Shown one piece after another: positions 52,261 to 59,550 of a stretch of DNA of 64,000 nucleotides (within the stretch, counting starts at the first letter, position 1; the number at the start of each line of letters is the position of its first letter). The stretch is taken from assembly GCA_002351725.1 (NCBI GenBank), contig DEHD01000034.1, forward strand, positions 1 through 64,000, given 5' to 3'. The notes beneath the pieces are model-generated. The model did no database searches, was not told where the DNA came from, and was given only the letters and a program-made list of their open reading frames with translations. The stretch comes from Prevotella sp. UBA2809. GTDB lineage: Bacteria; Bacteroidota; Bacteroidia; Bacteroidales; Bacteroidaceae. The position numbers and the translations under genes were made by a program.

Positions 52261-53046
52261 ATGAAAAAGATATTTTTGATGTTTGTCGCAATATGCGCCT
52301 TTGCTGCTTGTGATCCTGTTCACGAGGATATCAGCAACGCTGGTCACATTTCTGTAGACGAACTCAAGGCTAAGACCACGGTCTCTGTCGATAAGGCTGC
52401 CAGTGGCCTTAATGGTAATGTTATTTCCTGCTCAACTTCTGCTCCTGTTAACGCAAAGTGGAGTATTGGAGGTAAAGAATTCGTCGGTAACTATGCATGG
52501 AAGAAGATGAAGCTTGGTGAGTATACTGTTACTCTTACAGCTCTTTGTCCTGATGGTACTGTTCTTACAGCTGATTATCCTATTACTTGTCAGGAAATCA
52601 CAGATCCTCTTCAGAAGTACTATATCTATGGTGATCCAGAAAATGCAGAACAGGTTCCAGTTACTCTAGGTCTTACTGACCCTGCAGCAGGACGTTTCAG
52701 TGATAGTGAGGGAAAGTATTTCCCATATCTTTCTGATGAAGTATATTACGGACTTAAGACACTTGTCTTTGATATTATTGATGTTCAAGAGGGCGAGAAT
52801 CCAAATTGGGGAATGCCATGGGGACCTGCTATGATGAGAGTTATGACAGGTTGGTGGAGCCCACAGTTCATGGATGATTTTGAACCTAAGGTTGGTTTGT
52901 GGGAACTTCCAATCACACAGGAGATGGCAGAATGGTGTGCTCATAGCAACAAAGAGGATGCTGATGGAAACGCTAGAAACAGAGACCTGACCCTCATGAT
53001 GACACGTGGTTCTGTAACCATCAAGTCTATTTACTATGAGGAATAA
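52261..53046 (+). CDS. PUL-associated surface lipoprotein, unknown fold
   Basis: This 261-residue protein has a lipobox (ICAFAAC, Cys about 17) and follows SusD by 20 nt. Residues about 45-115 look like a small immunoglobulin/PKD-like domain (NAKWSIGGKEFVGNYAW, GEYTVTLTALCPDG). The C-terminal half is rich in Trp, Gly and Pro (PNWGMPWGPAMM, GWWSPQFMDD), as in carbohydrate-binding surfaces. It is probably a surface glycan-binding protein of the second PUL. No family recognised with confidence. It shares the biased codon choice of the SusC and SusD genes. A GC-rich hairpin at 53074-53101 follows. Confidence 0.75.
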   Translation: MKKIFLMFVAICAFAACDPVHEDISNAGHISVDELKAKTTVSVDKAASGLNGNVISCSTSAPVNAKWSIGGKEFVGNYAWKKMKLGEYTVTLTALCPDGTVLTADYPITCQEITDPLQKYYIYGDPENAEQVPVTLGLTDPAAGRFSDSEGKYFPYLSDEVYYGLKTLVFDIIDVQEGENPNWGMPWGPAMMRVMTGWWSPQFMDDFEPKVGLWELPITQEMAEWCAHSNKEDADGNARNRDLTLMMTRGSVTIKSIYYEE

Positions 53047-53073
53047 TAATTCCTTGTCAGTATAATTAATTTA

Positions 53074-53101
53074 GGGCTGGCTCATCAAAGTGAGTCGGCC
53101 C
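53074..53101 (+). terminator. Probable terminator or attenuating hairpin after the second PUL
   Basis: GGGCTGGCTCA (53074-53084) pairs with TGAGTCGGCCC (53091-53101) over 11 bp with two G-U pairs and a 6-nt loop, followed by a short TTTAA. The short T-run suggests partial termination before the downstream membrane-protein gene, 15 nt away. Confidence 0.6.
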
Positions 53102-53115
53102 TTTAACTCAAAACA

Positions 53116-54891
53116 ATGACTAATAAAAACAAATTATCTCGTGCCTTCCTCTTTGTAAGTCTGTTGACTTTCATTCTATTTATTGTATATATATTATACC
53201 TTAACCAAGAGGTTCTTTATACGGCACACGACCGTTCTGAATTTCTTTTCGGAACTCCGTTCTTTAATACTTTAATGTCGAAGCCTTTTGGCTTGATGCA
53301 GTATGTGGGCGCCTGGCTCACACAGTTCTTCTATCAACCTACTATAGGAGCCATTATATTGGTTGCTATTTGGCTTTTGATATTTATGGTGGGTACTAAA
53401 GCATTTCGGTTACAGGGAAGCGCCTCGGCGCTGATGCTCTTACCTGTTGCCTGTCTGCTAGTCTCTGTAGTTGATTTGGGATATTGGATTTATATTTCCA
53501 CCATCAGAGGCTATTGGTTCTCACAGTCGGTTGGTTACCTTTTTATGCTCTTGCTCTTGTGGGCTGCTGGCAGTACACCAAGAAAGTGGCATCTTGTTTG
53601 GTATGTATTGGGAGCGTGTATTTATCCTGTGCTTGGATGGTATGCTTTATTGTTTGTAGTATGTCTCGCTCTTAGTGGAAAGACTACCTGGCGTGAGTTG
53701 GTAGGTATCGTACTACTTCTTTTTACTTCCAGTATCTGGCATACCCAGTTTTACTCAAATCTTAATTTTGGCGATGTCGTATTGGCTGGTATGCCGCGTT
53801 TTGAAACTCCAAGCGATAGCGGTCCGCAACTTTCATATCCGTTTTGGTTGCTTGGTGCTGTATCAGTACTTATTCCCTTATGTGGAAAATATCTTGCAAA
53901 GTGGTACATCCCAGTGTTGTGCGCTGCTGCAGGAATATCATATACTTGGTCGCAGATGTTCTATGACCAGAACTACATCGATGAGATGCGAATGGTGCGT
54001 TACGCTGCAGATGATAACTGGAAGGAGGTTTTAAACATTTCTGCCGATAACCCTAAGCCAACAACCACCATGGTGATGCTTAAAAATGTGGCCCTGATGA
54101 ACGAAGGCGGCCTTCTTGACCGCTCATTTAAGACGGGAAACATCGAATATCCCATCACTAATCCGGATTCTATACATGTATCCTTCCTGGATATTGCATC
54201 GCCATTGGTGTATTACAACTATGGATTGATCAATGAAGGCATACGCCTTAATTTCGAAAAGGCGATACAAGTGGGATTCTCTCCTTTTTACTTGAAGACA
54301 CTTTCACGTTGTAACTTAGCTAAGGGAGATAAGGCACTGGTAGAGCGTTATTCATCTTTGCTGCATCATCTGTTTGTCTATGCTAATTGGCAGCCGGCTC
54401 CTGTTACAGATAAAGTTATGGCGTTACAGAACAGTTATCCCGATGAACTTTCTGGAGTTGAGAATAGCGATAGTTATATTGTTAATAGTATTAGCCTATG
54501 GCAAGAGCCAGACAGTAAAGTTGCCTCTGAGCAGACACTGTTCTATGCTATGCTGCGATGCGACCCGCATCGTTTCTGGCCCTCTCTGCGTAATTATCTG
54601 AAATTACATGTTGGCGAGGTATTTCCTTTGCATGCCCAGGAGGCTTATATCTTCTTTATGGACAGGTTCCCAGAGAAAAAGCGTATAATGATTCCTGTAG
54701 AGGAGAATATATATAATCGCTATAAACAGTTCTGTAAGGCATTAACTGAACATGTTAAGCCAGGAAAAACTCTTGGAGAAGCCGCCAAAGAGATGCATGG
54801 CGAATGGGGAGATACATATTGGTATTATAACATCTTCGGAAGACAATACTCGAATATGGTTAAGAGAAAAGGAAGCGAAGTTCAATCATAA
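53116..54891 (+). CDS. DUF6057-like multi-pass membrane protein (copy 1)
   Basis: This 591-residue protein has about ten hydrophobic helices in the first 310 residues (for example FVSLLTFILFIVYILYL, FFNTLMSKPFGLMQYVG, AWLTQFFYQPTIGAIIL). A soluble helical C-terminal half (about 310-591) lacks any motif I know. The 'YVGAWLTQFFY' pattern at the second helix recurs in the paralogue at 56373 (LGRFCTQFFLYAW). It resembles the Bacteroidota DUF6057 family, whose function is not known. Its stop lies 7 nt before the haem-motif lipoprotein, and this two-gene cassette is repeated immediately downstream. An export, membrane-sensing or complex-assembly role is guesswork. Confidence 0.75.
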   Translation: MTNKNKLSRAFLFVSLLTFILFIVYILYLNQEVLYTAHDRSEFLFGTPFFNTLMSKPFGLMQYVGAWLTQFFYQPTIGAIILVAIWLLIFMVGTKAFRLQGSASALMLLPVACLLVSVVDLGYWIYISTIRGYWFSQSVGYLFMLLLLWAAGSTPRKWHLVWYVLGACIYPVLGWYALLFVVCLALSGKTTWRELVGIVLLLFTSSIWHTQFYSNLNFGDVVLAGMPRFETPSDSGPQLSYPFWLLGAVSVLIPLCGKYLAKWYIPVLCAAAGISYTWSQMFYDQNYIDEMRMVRYAADDNWKEVLNISADNPKPTTTMVMLKNVALMNEGGLLDRSFKTGNIEYPITNPDSIHVSFLDIASPLVYYNYGLINEGIRLNFEKAIQVGFSPFYLKTLSRCNLAKGDKALVERYSSLLHHLFVYANWQPAPVTDKVMALQNSYPDELSGVENSDSYIVNSISLWQEPDSKVASEQTLFYAMLRCDPHRFWPSLRNYLKLHVGEVFPLHAQEAYIFFMDRFPEKKRIMIPVEENIYNRYKQFCKALTEHVKPGKTLGEAAKEMHGEWGDTYWYYNIFGRQYSNMVKRKGSEVQS

Positions 54892-54898
54892 GAAAACA

Positions 54899-56401
54899 AT
54901 GAAAAGATATATTCACTATTATACACTGCTTTTTAGTGCAGCTATATTGCTTTTGGCATCGTGTGCAAGTCGCCCCGATGTGCCATCTTCATCCAAGGAG
55001 ACAAAGAGTCTGCCTGCAATTTTTCCTGATTATTGCAATGTGATGGTGCCTTATAACATTGCACCGCTTAACTTCATGCTTTCTGCCGATGAGTTTGAGG
55101 CTTGTGTGGCTCGTATCAGTACGCCCGATGGGAAACAGCAGACTTATGGCGATGGGGTGAAAGTGCAGATACCCGAAGAAGAGTGGCATGATATGCTCAA
55201 TGCTGCAAAAGGAAAGGCTCTGAAAGTAGAGGTCTGGGGACAGAAACAAGGCGCATGGCTGAAGTATAATGCCTTTGAGATACGTGTAGCTGAAGAGCCA
55301 ATCGATGAATATGTGTCGTATCGACTTATCGAACCGTCATATGTGGCATGGAGTTTCATGGAGATTGCTCAGCGTAACCTCACTTCGTTCGAGGAGACGC
55401 AGGTCTTCAACAACGAGATTACCTGTACTGATATTAAGAAAGGTCAGTGTATCAATTGCCACAGTTATCAGAACTACAAAACGGATAACATGCTCTTTCA
55501 TGTTCGCAAGTCTAATGGCGGTACCGTCATCGTTAACGATGGCAAGGTATCGAGAGTTAATCTGAAGCGTGACTATACCATCTCTGGAGGTGTTTATCCT
55601 GCATGGCATCCTACAGAGAAGTTGATCGCCTTCTCTACCGACCTTACGCGTCAGGGCTTTCATACATCTAATCCTAATAAACTTGAGGTTTACGACCTTG
55701 AGAGCGATTTGATACTATATGACATTAAGACCGACTCTGTAAGCGTTGTCAGCAACGATTCTACGCTCTTGGAGGTTTATCCCACCTGGTCGCCTGATGG
55801 CAAATACCTTTATTATTGTAAGTCGGTGCCACTACCAGAGGAACTAAATATCAAGGATAGGGATAACGAGATAGGACGATATTACGAAAAGATACAATAC
55901 AACATCTATCGCCGCTCATTTGATGTGGCAACGCGTAACTTCGGCGCCGAAGAGCTGGTGTATGATGCTGCCTCACAGAATAAGAGTGCTACTTTGCCAC
56001 GCATCAGTCCTGACGGTCGCTATCTGTTGTTCGCACAGGGACAGTATGGTTGCTTCCATATCCGACATAATGATGGCGATATCGTCTGTATGCCGTTAAA
56101 TGTAGAGAATCCTTCGCCTCTGGACTTGTCAAGATTGAATAGTAAAGGTATGCCCGACAGCTATCCCAGTTGGTCGAGCAATGGTCATTGGATCATGGTA
56201 GCCAGTCGTCGTGAGGATGGTAACTACTGTCGTATCTATTTCTCTTATTTCAAGGATGGAAAAGTGGAAAAGGCCTTCCTCTTACCACAGGAGGATCCTG
56301 AGCACAATGTATTCCTGCTAAAGAGCTACAACCGTCCGGAGTTTATGGTTGAACCTGTAAAGATCAGTGTTGATGAATTCAGTAAAGTATTTGATAAGTA
56401 G
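54899..56401 (+). CDS. TolB-like propeller lipoprotein with CxxCH haem-c motif (copy 1)
   Basis: This 500-residue protein starts at ATG 54899, 7 nt after the previous stop. A lipoprotein signal (ILLLASC) precedes an N-terminal domain (about 40-175, PDYCNVMVPYNIAPLNFML). A haem-c attachment motif C184-I-N-C187-H188 follows, embedded in GQCINCHSYQNYKT. The C-terminal part is a six-bladed TolB/PD40 propeller (ISGGVYPAWHPTEKLIAFST, VYPTWSPDGKYLYYC, LPRISPDGRYLLFA, SYPSWSSNGHWIMVAS). Such proteins are periplasmic or surface-exposed. The paralogue at 57737 keeps every one of these parts. Haem attachment is inferred from the motif and would need a cytochrome c maturation system. Confidence 0.85.
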   Translation: MKRYIHYYTLLFSAAILLLASCASRPDVPSSSKETKSLPAIFPDYCNVMVPYNIAPLNFMLSADEFEACVARISTPDGKQQTYGDGVKVQIPEEEWHDMLNAAKGKALKVEVWGQKQGAWLKYNAFEIRVAEEPIDEYVSYRLIEPSYVAWSFMEIAQRNLTSFEETQVFNNEITCTDIKKGQCINCHSYQNYKTDNMLFHVRKSNGGTVIVNDGKVSRVNLKRDYTISGGVYPAWHPTEKLIAFSTDLTRQGFHTSNPNKLEVYDLESDLILYDIKTDSVSVVSNDSTLLEVYPTWSPDGKYLYYCKSVPLPEELNIKDRDNEIGRYYEKIQYNIYRRSFDVATRNFGAEELVYDAASQNKSATLPRISPDGRYLLFAQGQYGCFHIRHNDGDIVCMPLNVENPSPLDLSRLNSKGMPDSYPSWSSNGHWIMVASRREDGNYCRIYFSYFKDGKVEKAFLLPQEDPEHNVFLLKSYNRPEFMVEPVKISVDEFSKVFDK

Positions 56402-57740
56402 TCTTTTCTGTGTGTCGGTAGTCCTGTTTTTCGGACTGGCCTATCCTCATCACTTGCATTATCAGGAGCAGTTCCAACTGTTTCTCTTCGATAGTAACTA
56501 TGTATGGGATATCGTGAAGCAGCCAGGCGGTGTGGCCGACCTGCTGGGACGGTTCTGCACCCAGTTCTTCCTGTATGCCTGGGTGGGTGCTGTCATTATT
56601 GGTATCCTGTTAACAGTAGTGCAACTTCTGACTCACCAAATTATTGGCTCCAACAAACTATATGGTCTGAGCTTTTTGCCTTCGTTTTCTCTTTGGCTCT
56701 TTCTGCTCGACGAGCATGCACTCATGGGTGGCGTATGGGCTGTGTTGCTCACACTTCTGGCTGTTTGGGGCCTCAGTAAACTGCCGAAAGGCTGGGGGCG
56801 ATATATCGCAGTGATTGTTGTCCTCCCTATACTTTATTGGATGGTAGGTAGTTATTGGAGCGGCAGTCATTACTATAGATACCCTAAGGTATTCCCTACA
56901 TTGCTTTATGTAGCATGGCTATTAGCGCTCGCTATTCCTCTCCTTGTTTATGTATGTCGTAAGTGGCTGAAGGATTCGAAAGGTTTGGTTATACCTCTCT
57001 GCTCATTCGCGTTAGTGGCCGTTGTTATGGGGGCGGTTGTTTGGAAGAATGCCAATTTCAAGGCCGAGAAGGTGATGCAGTATGACTTCATGGCCAGTCA
57101 TCAGTTGTGGAATCGAATCATAGAAACAGCTAATGCAGAGAAACCGAACAACCAGATTGGGGTGACGGTACAGAATCTGGCCCTGGCGATGCGCGGCCAA
57201 CTAACCCAACACTTGTTCGATTATAATCAGAATGGTATAGCCGGTCTGCTGCCCGATGTTCAGAGTGATGCTGTCAGTCCGATGCCTACTGCCGAGGCAT
57301 TCTATCAGCTGGGCATGATTTATGTGGCTCAACGTACGGTGTTCGAGGCGCAGGAAGCTATTCTTGATTTCCAGAAGAGTGGTCGATGCTATAAGCGTCT
57401 GGCACAAACAAACCTGATCATCGGCAGCTACGAGGTAGCGCGTAAATATCTGATGGCCCTGCAGAAAACCCTCTTCTATCGTGACTGGGCCAACGAGACA
57501 CTGCCGCTGTTAGGAGATGAAGAGGCGATTGCAAAACATCCTGAATACGGGCGTCTTCGTAGGTCGCTCTATAAGGACAGTTTCTTGTTCAGCGACCATG
57601 TGACTCCCGACATGCTCGAGGATCTATATTTTAGCAATACGGATAATATGCTTGCTCTGGAGTATCTGAAGGCGTACTATATGCTGACAAATAATCGTGA
57701 GGGCTATGCAAAACTACTGATTAAACTCAAACAACAATGA
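56373..57740 (+). CDS. DUF6057-like multi-pass membrane protein (copy 2)
   Basis: This protein of about 455 residues starts at ATG 56373 (GTG 56367 and TTG 56370 are in frame just upstream) and overlaps the preceding gene by 29 nt. Around ten hydrophobic helices fill the first 230 residues (YLISSLFCVSVVLFFGLAY, LYAWVGAVIIGILLTVVQLL, ALVAVVMGAVVW). A soluble helical repeat-like C-terminal half follows (EAFYQLGMIYVAQRTVFEAQ, LEYLKAYYMLTNN), TPR-like in pattern. It is a shorter paralogue of the protein at 53116, lacking part of the C-terminal region. Its 3' end overlaps the next start (ATGA), so the pair is translationally coupled. Function unknown. Confidence 0.75.
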   Translation: MNSVKYLISSLFCVSVVLFFGLAYPHHLHYQEQFQLFLFDSNYVWDIVKQPGGVADLLGRFCTQFFLYAWVGAVIIGILLTVVQLLTHQIIGSNKLYGLSFLPSFSLWLFLLDEHALMGGVWAVLLTLLAVWGLSKLPKGWGRYIAVIVVLPILYWMVGSYWSGSHYYRYPKVFPTLLYVAWLLALAIPLLVYVCRKWLKDSKGLVIPLCSFALVAVVMGAVVWKNANFKAEKVMQYDFMASHQLWNRIIETANAEKPNNQIGVTVQNLALAMRGQLTQHLFDYNQNGIAGLLPDVQSDAVSPMPTAEAFYQLGMIYVAQRTVFEAQEAILDFQKSGRCYKRLAQTNLIIGSYEVARKYLMALQKTLFYRDWANETLPLLGDEEAIAKHPEYGRLRRSLYKDSFLFSDHVTPDMLEDLYFSNTDNMLALEYLKAYYMLTNNREGYAKLLIKLKQQ

Positions 57741-59227
57741 AAAAAGTTCTGAATGATATAATAAGGTGTTGGGTGTTTGGTGTTGGGTGCTGGATGCTGG
57801 CAGCTTGTTCAACGGCTGTAGAGAATGCCAAGCAGGAAGCAGCCCGGCCTGATATATACCCCGACTACCTTGGTGTAACTGTTCCTGTGAATATAGCCCC
57901 TCTCAATTTTGGTATGGTTGATGAGCAGGCACAGCTTATTGATGCGTTAGTGACAGACAATCATGGCAATAGCCTGCACAGTCAGGGTGAGGAATCGGTT
58001 GATTTCGACCTTGATGACTGGCATGCTCTACTTGCACAGAACCTCGGAGACTCACTAAGTGTCACCGTTTCGGCAAAATACAAAGATGGTTGGCATACAT
58101 ATCAGCCATTCTCTATTTATGTCAGTACCGACAGCATTGATTATGGACTCTGCTACCGCCTGATAGCACCAGGCTACGAGGTGTGGAGCAAGATGGGCAT
58201 CTATGAACGTGATCTGTCATCGTTCGATGAGCGTGCATTGATAGAGAATACGCAGTTTGAAGGCTGCGTGAACTGTCATAGCTTTAACCGTGGTAACCCT
58301 GCCGATATGAGTCTGCATATCCGTGGCCCTCATGGTGCCACATTGTTGCGCCATAACGACAGTCCCCTCATCGCCTATAATACCAAGACCGATCAGACGC
58401 TTGGTTTCTGTGTGTATCCTTATTGGCATCCTTCTGGTCGCTACATTGCTTATTCTACCAACTCAACGAGTCAGTTGTTCCATAGTGCTCACCGCAATCG
58501 TATAGAGGTGTTTGATACAGCCTCCGACTTGCAGGTTTACGACGTAGAGAAGAATGAATTGTTGCTCTCGCCTATCCTCAAACAGGATTCTATATATGAG
58601 ACATTCCCTGTTTTTTCTGCCGATGGTAGGTCGTTGTATTTCTGTGCTGCCCAATCCATCCCTGAGGGCAGTTATAAGCTCGATTCCATTCGCTATAACC
58701 TTTGTCGCGTTGATTTCAATCCGGAGACAGGCAGTTTTGGCAATCAGATAGAAACAGTCATTGATGCCGTTTCACAAGGTAAGTCGGTATCCTTCCCCCG
58801 TCCTTCGTACGACGGCCGTTTTCTTTGTTACACACTCTCTGACTACGGACAGTTCAGTATCTGGCATCATGAGGCCGACCTGTATTTGCTTGATCTTTTA
58901 ACAGGCGAGAGTCGCGTGATGACTGCAGCTAATTCGGAAGATACAGAGTCATTTCATAACTGGAGCACAAATTCGCGCTGGCTTGTGCTGAGTTCGCGTC
59001 GTGACGACGGACTTTATACACGTCCTTATTTCTGTCATGTTGATGCAAACGGGCGTATTGGCAAGGCCTTTATGCTGCCTCAACGCAATCCGCGCCGTTT
59101 CTACCGTGAACGGTTCCTCTCGTTTAATGTGCCAGAATTTGTCATCAGGCCCACACACTTCGACGGAAATAGAGCAAGTAGGATTATCAATGATGAGTAT
59201 CGCAAGAATTTTGACGTTCGTAAGTAG
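57737..59227 (+). CDS. TolB-like propeller lipoprotein with CxxCH haem-c motif (copy 2)
   Basis: This 496-residue paralogue of 54899 has the same order of parts. A signal with lipobox (WMLAAC) is followed by an N-terminal domain opening DYLGVTVPVNIAPLNFGM, the haem motif C177-V-N-C180-H181 in EGCVNCHSFNRG, and a PD40 propeller (VYPYWHPSGRYIAYST, TFPVFSADGRSLYFC, SFPRPSYDGRFLCYT, SFHNWSTNSRWLVLSS). The signal-peptide codons contain a GGTGTTG tandem repeat (57763-57800), so this N-terminus may be recently altered. The start overlaps the stop of the membrane protein at 56373. It ends the plus-strand unit; a terminator lies further on at 59502-59536. Confidence 0.85.
   Translation: MKKVLNDIIRCWVFGVGCWMLAACSTAVENAKQEAARPDIYPDYLGVTVPVNIAPLNFGMVDEQAQLIDALVTDNHGNSLHSQGEESVDFDLDDWHALLAQNLGDSLSVTVSAKYKDGWHTYQPFSIYVSTDSIDYGLCYRLIAPGYEVWSKMGIYERDLSSFDERALIENTQFEGCVNCHSFNRGNPADMSLHIRGPHGATLLRHNDSPLIAYNTKTDQTLGFCVYPYWHPSGRYIAYSTNSTSQLFHSAHRNRIEVFDTASDLQVYDVEKNELLLSPILKQDSIYETFPVFSADGRSLYFCAAQSIPEGSYKLDSIRYNLCRVDFNPETGSFGNQIETVIDAVSQGKSVSFPRPSYDGRFLCYTLSDYGQFSIWHHEADLYLLDLLTGESRVMTAANSEDTESFHNWSTNSRWLVLSSRRDDGLYTRPYFCHVDANGRIGKAFMLPQRNPRRFYRERFLSFNVPEFVIRPTHFDGNRASRIINDEYRKNFDVRK
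57763..57800 (+). repeat. GGTGTTGGGTG tandem repeat inside signal-peptide codons
   Basis: Four imperfect units of GGTGTTGG(G)TG encode the hydrophobic stretch RCWVFGVGCWMLA of the haem-motif lipoprotein. The complementary class lies in the GH13 gene at 42135-42172. Confidence 0.75.
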
Positions 59228-59291
59228 CGCTTTTTCTGCATAATGTTACATTTATGTATTGTTTTTGTTACTTTAAATGAAGCTACTTTAA

Positions 59292-59310
59292 TAAATTTGC
59301 GTTAAATTTG
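59292..59310 (+). promoter_or_regulatory. Twin -7 elements of a short transcription unit
   Basis: TAAATTTG occurs at 59292-59299 and again at 59303-59310. A TTTG lies at 59264-59267, 24 nt before the first element, slightly too far for an ideal promoter. It would start an RNA near 59306-59317. Confidence 0.45.
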
Positions 59311-59391
59311 CAACCGAATCAAAATGTAAACCTATACATATCAACTTTAGTAAACCAAATAAAATATTACGATTATCAAACAGACAAGTAT

Positions 59392-59451
59392 ATGAATTTG
59401 CTATTCCCACTCGATTTCCGAATGGTTTTTCGAATGGATGTGCAGAATTAG
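59392..59451 (+). CDS. Possible 19-codon small ORF
   Basis: ATG 59392 to TAG 59449-59451 encodes a hydrophobic/basic peptide starting MNLLFPLDF. It lies in the centre of the putative short transcript. There is no family match and no independent evidence of translation. Confidence 0.2.
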   Translation: MNLLFPLDFRMVFRMDVQN

Positions 59452-59501
59452 ATTGTGAAATAATAGTAGTTAGTATTAGACACATTGTTTTGGTATTTCG
59501 A

Positions 59502-59536
59502 AGGTGCTGCGTCGTGATGACGCGGCACCTTTTTTA
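59502..59536 (+). terminator. Strong intrinsic terminator
   Basis: AGGTGCTGCGTC (59502-59513) pairs with GACGCGGCACCT (59519-59530), 12 bp with one G-U pair and a 5-nt loop, followed by TTTTT. It ends plus-strand transcription before the convergent gene at 59551. Confidence 0.9.
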
Positions 59537-59550
59537 TTTAGGACGAGAAG

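Larger units (their letters stand above)
59228..59550 (+). other. 323-bp intergenic region with promoter, possible small transcript and terminator
   Basis: After the stop at 59227 come two overlapping TAAATTTG elements (59292-59310), about 190 bp without a long ORF (one 19-codon ORF at 59392-59451), and a strong terminator at 59502-59536. This looks like an independent short transcription unit. Confidence 0.5.
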
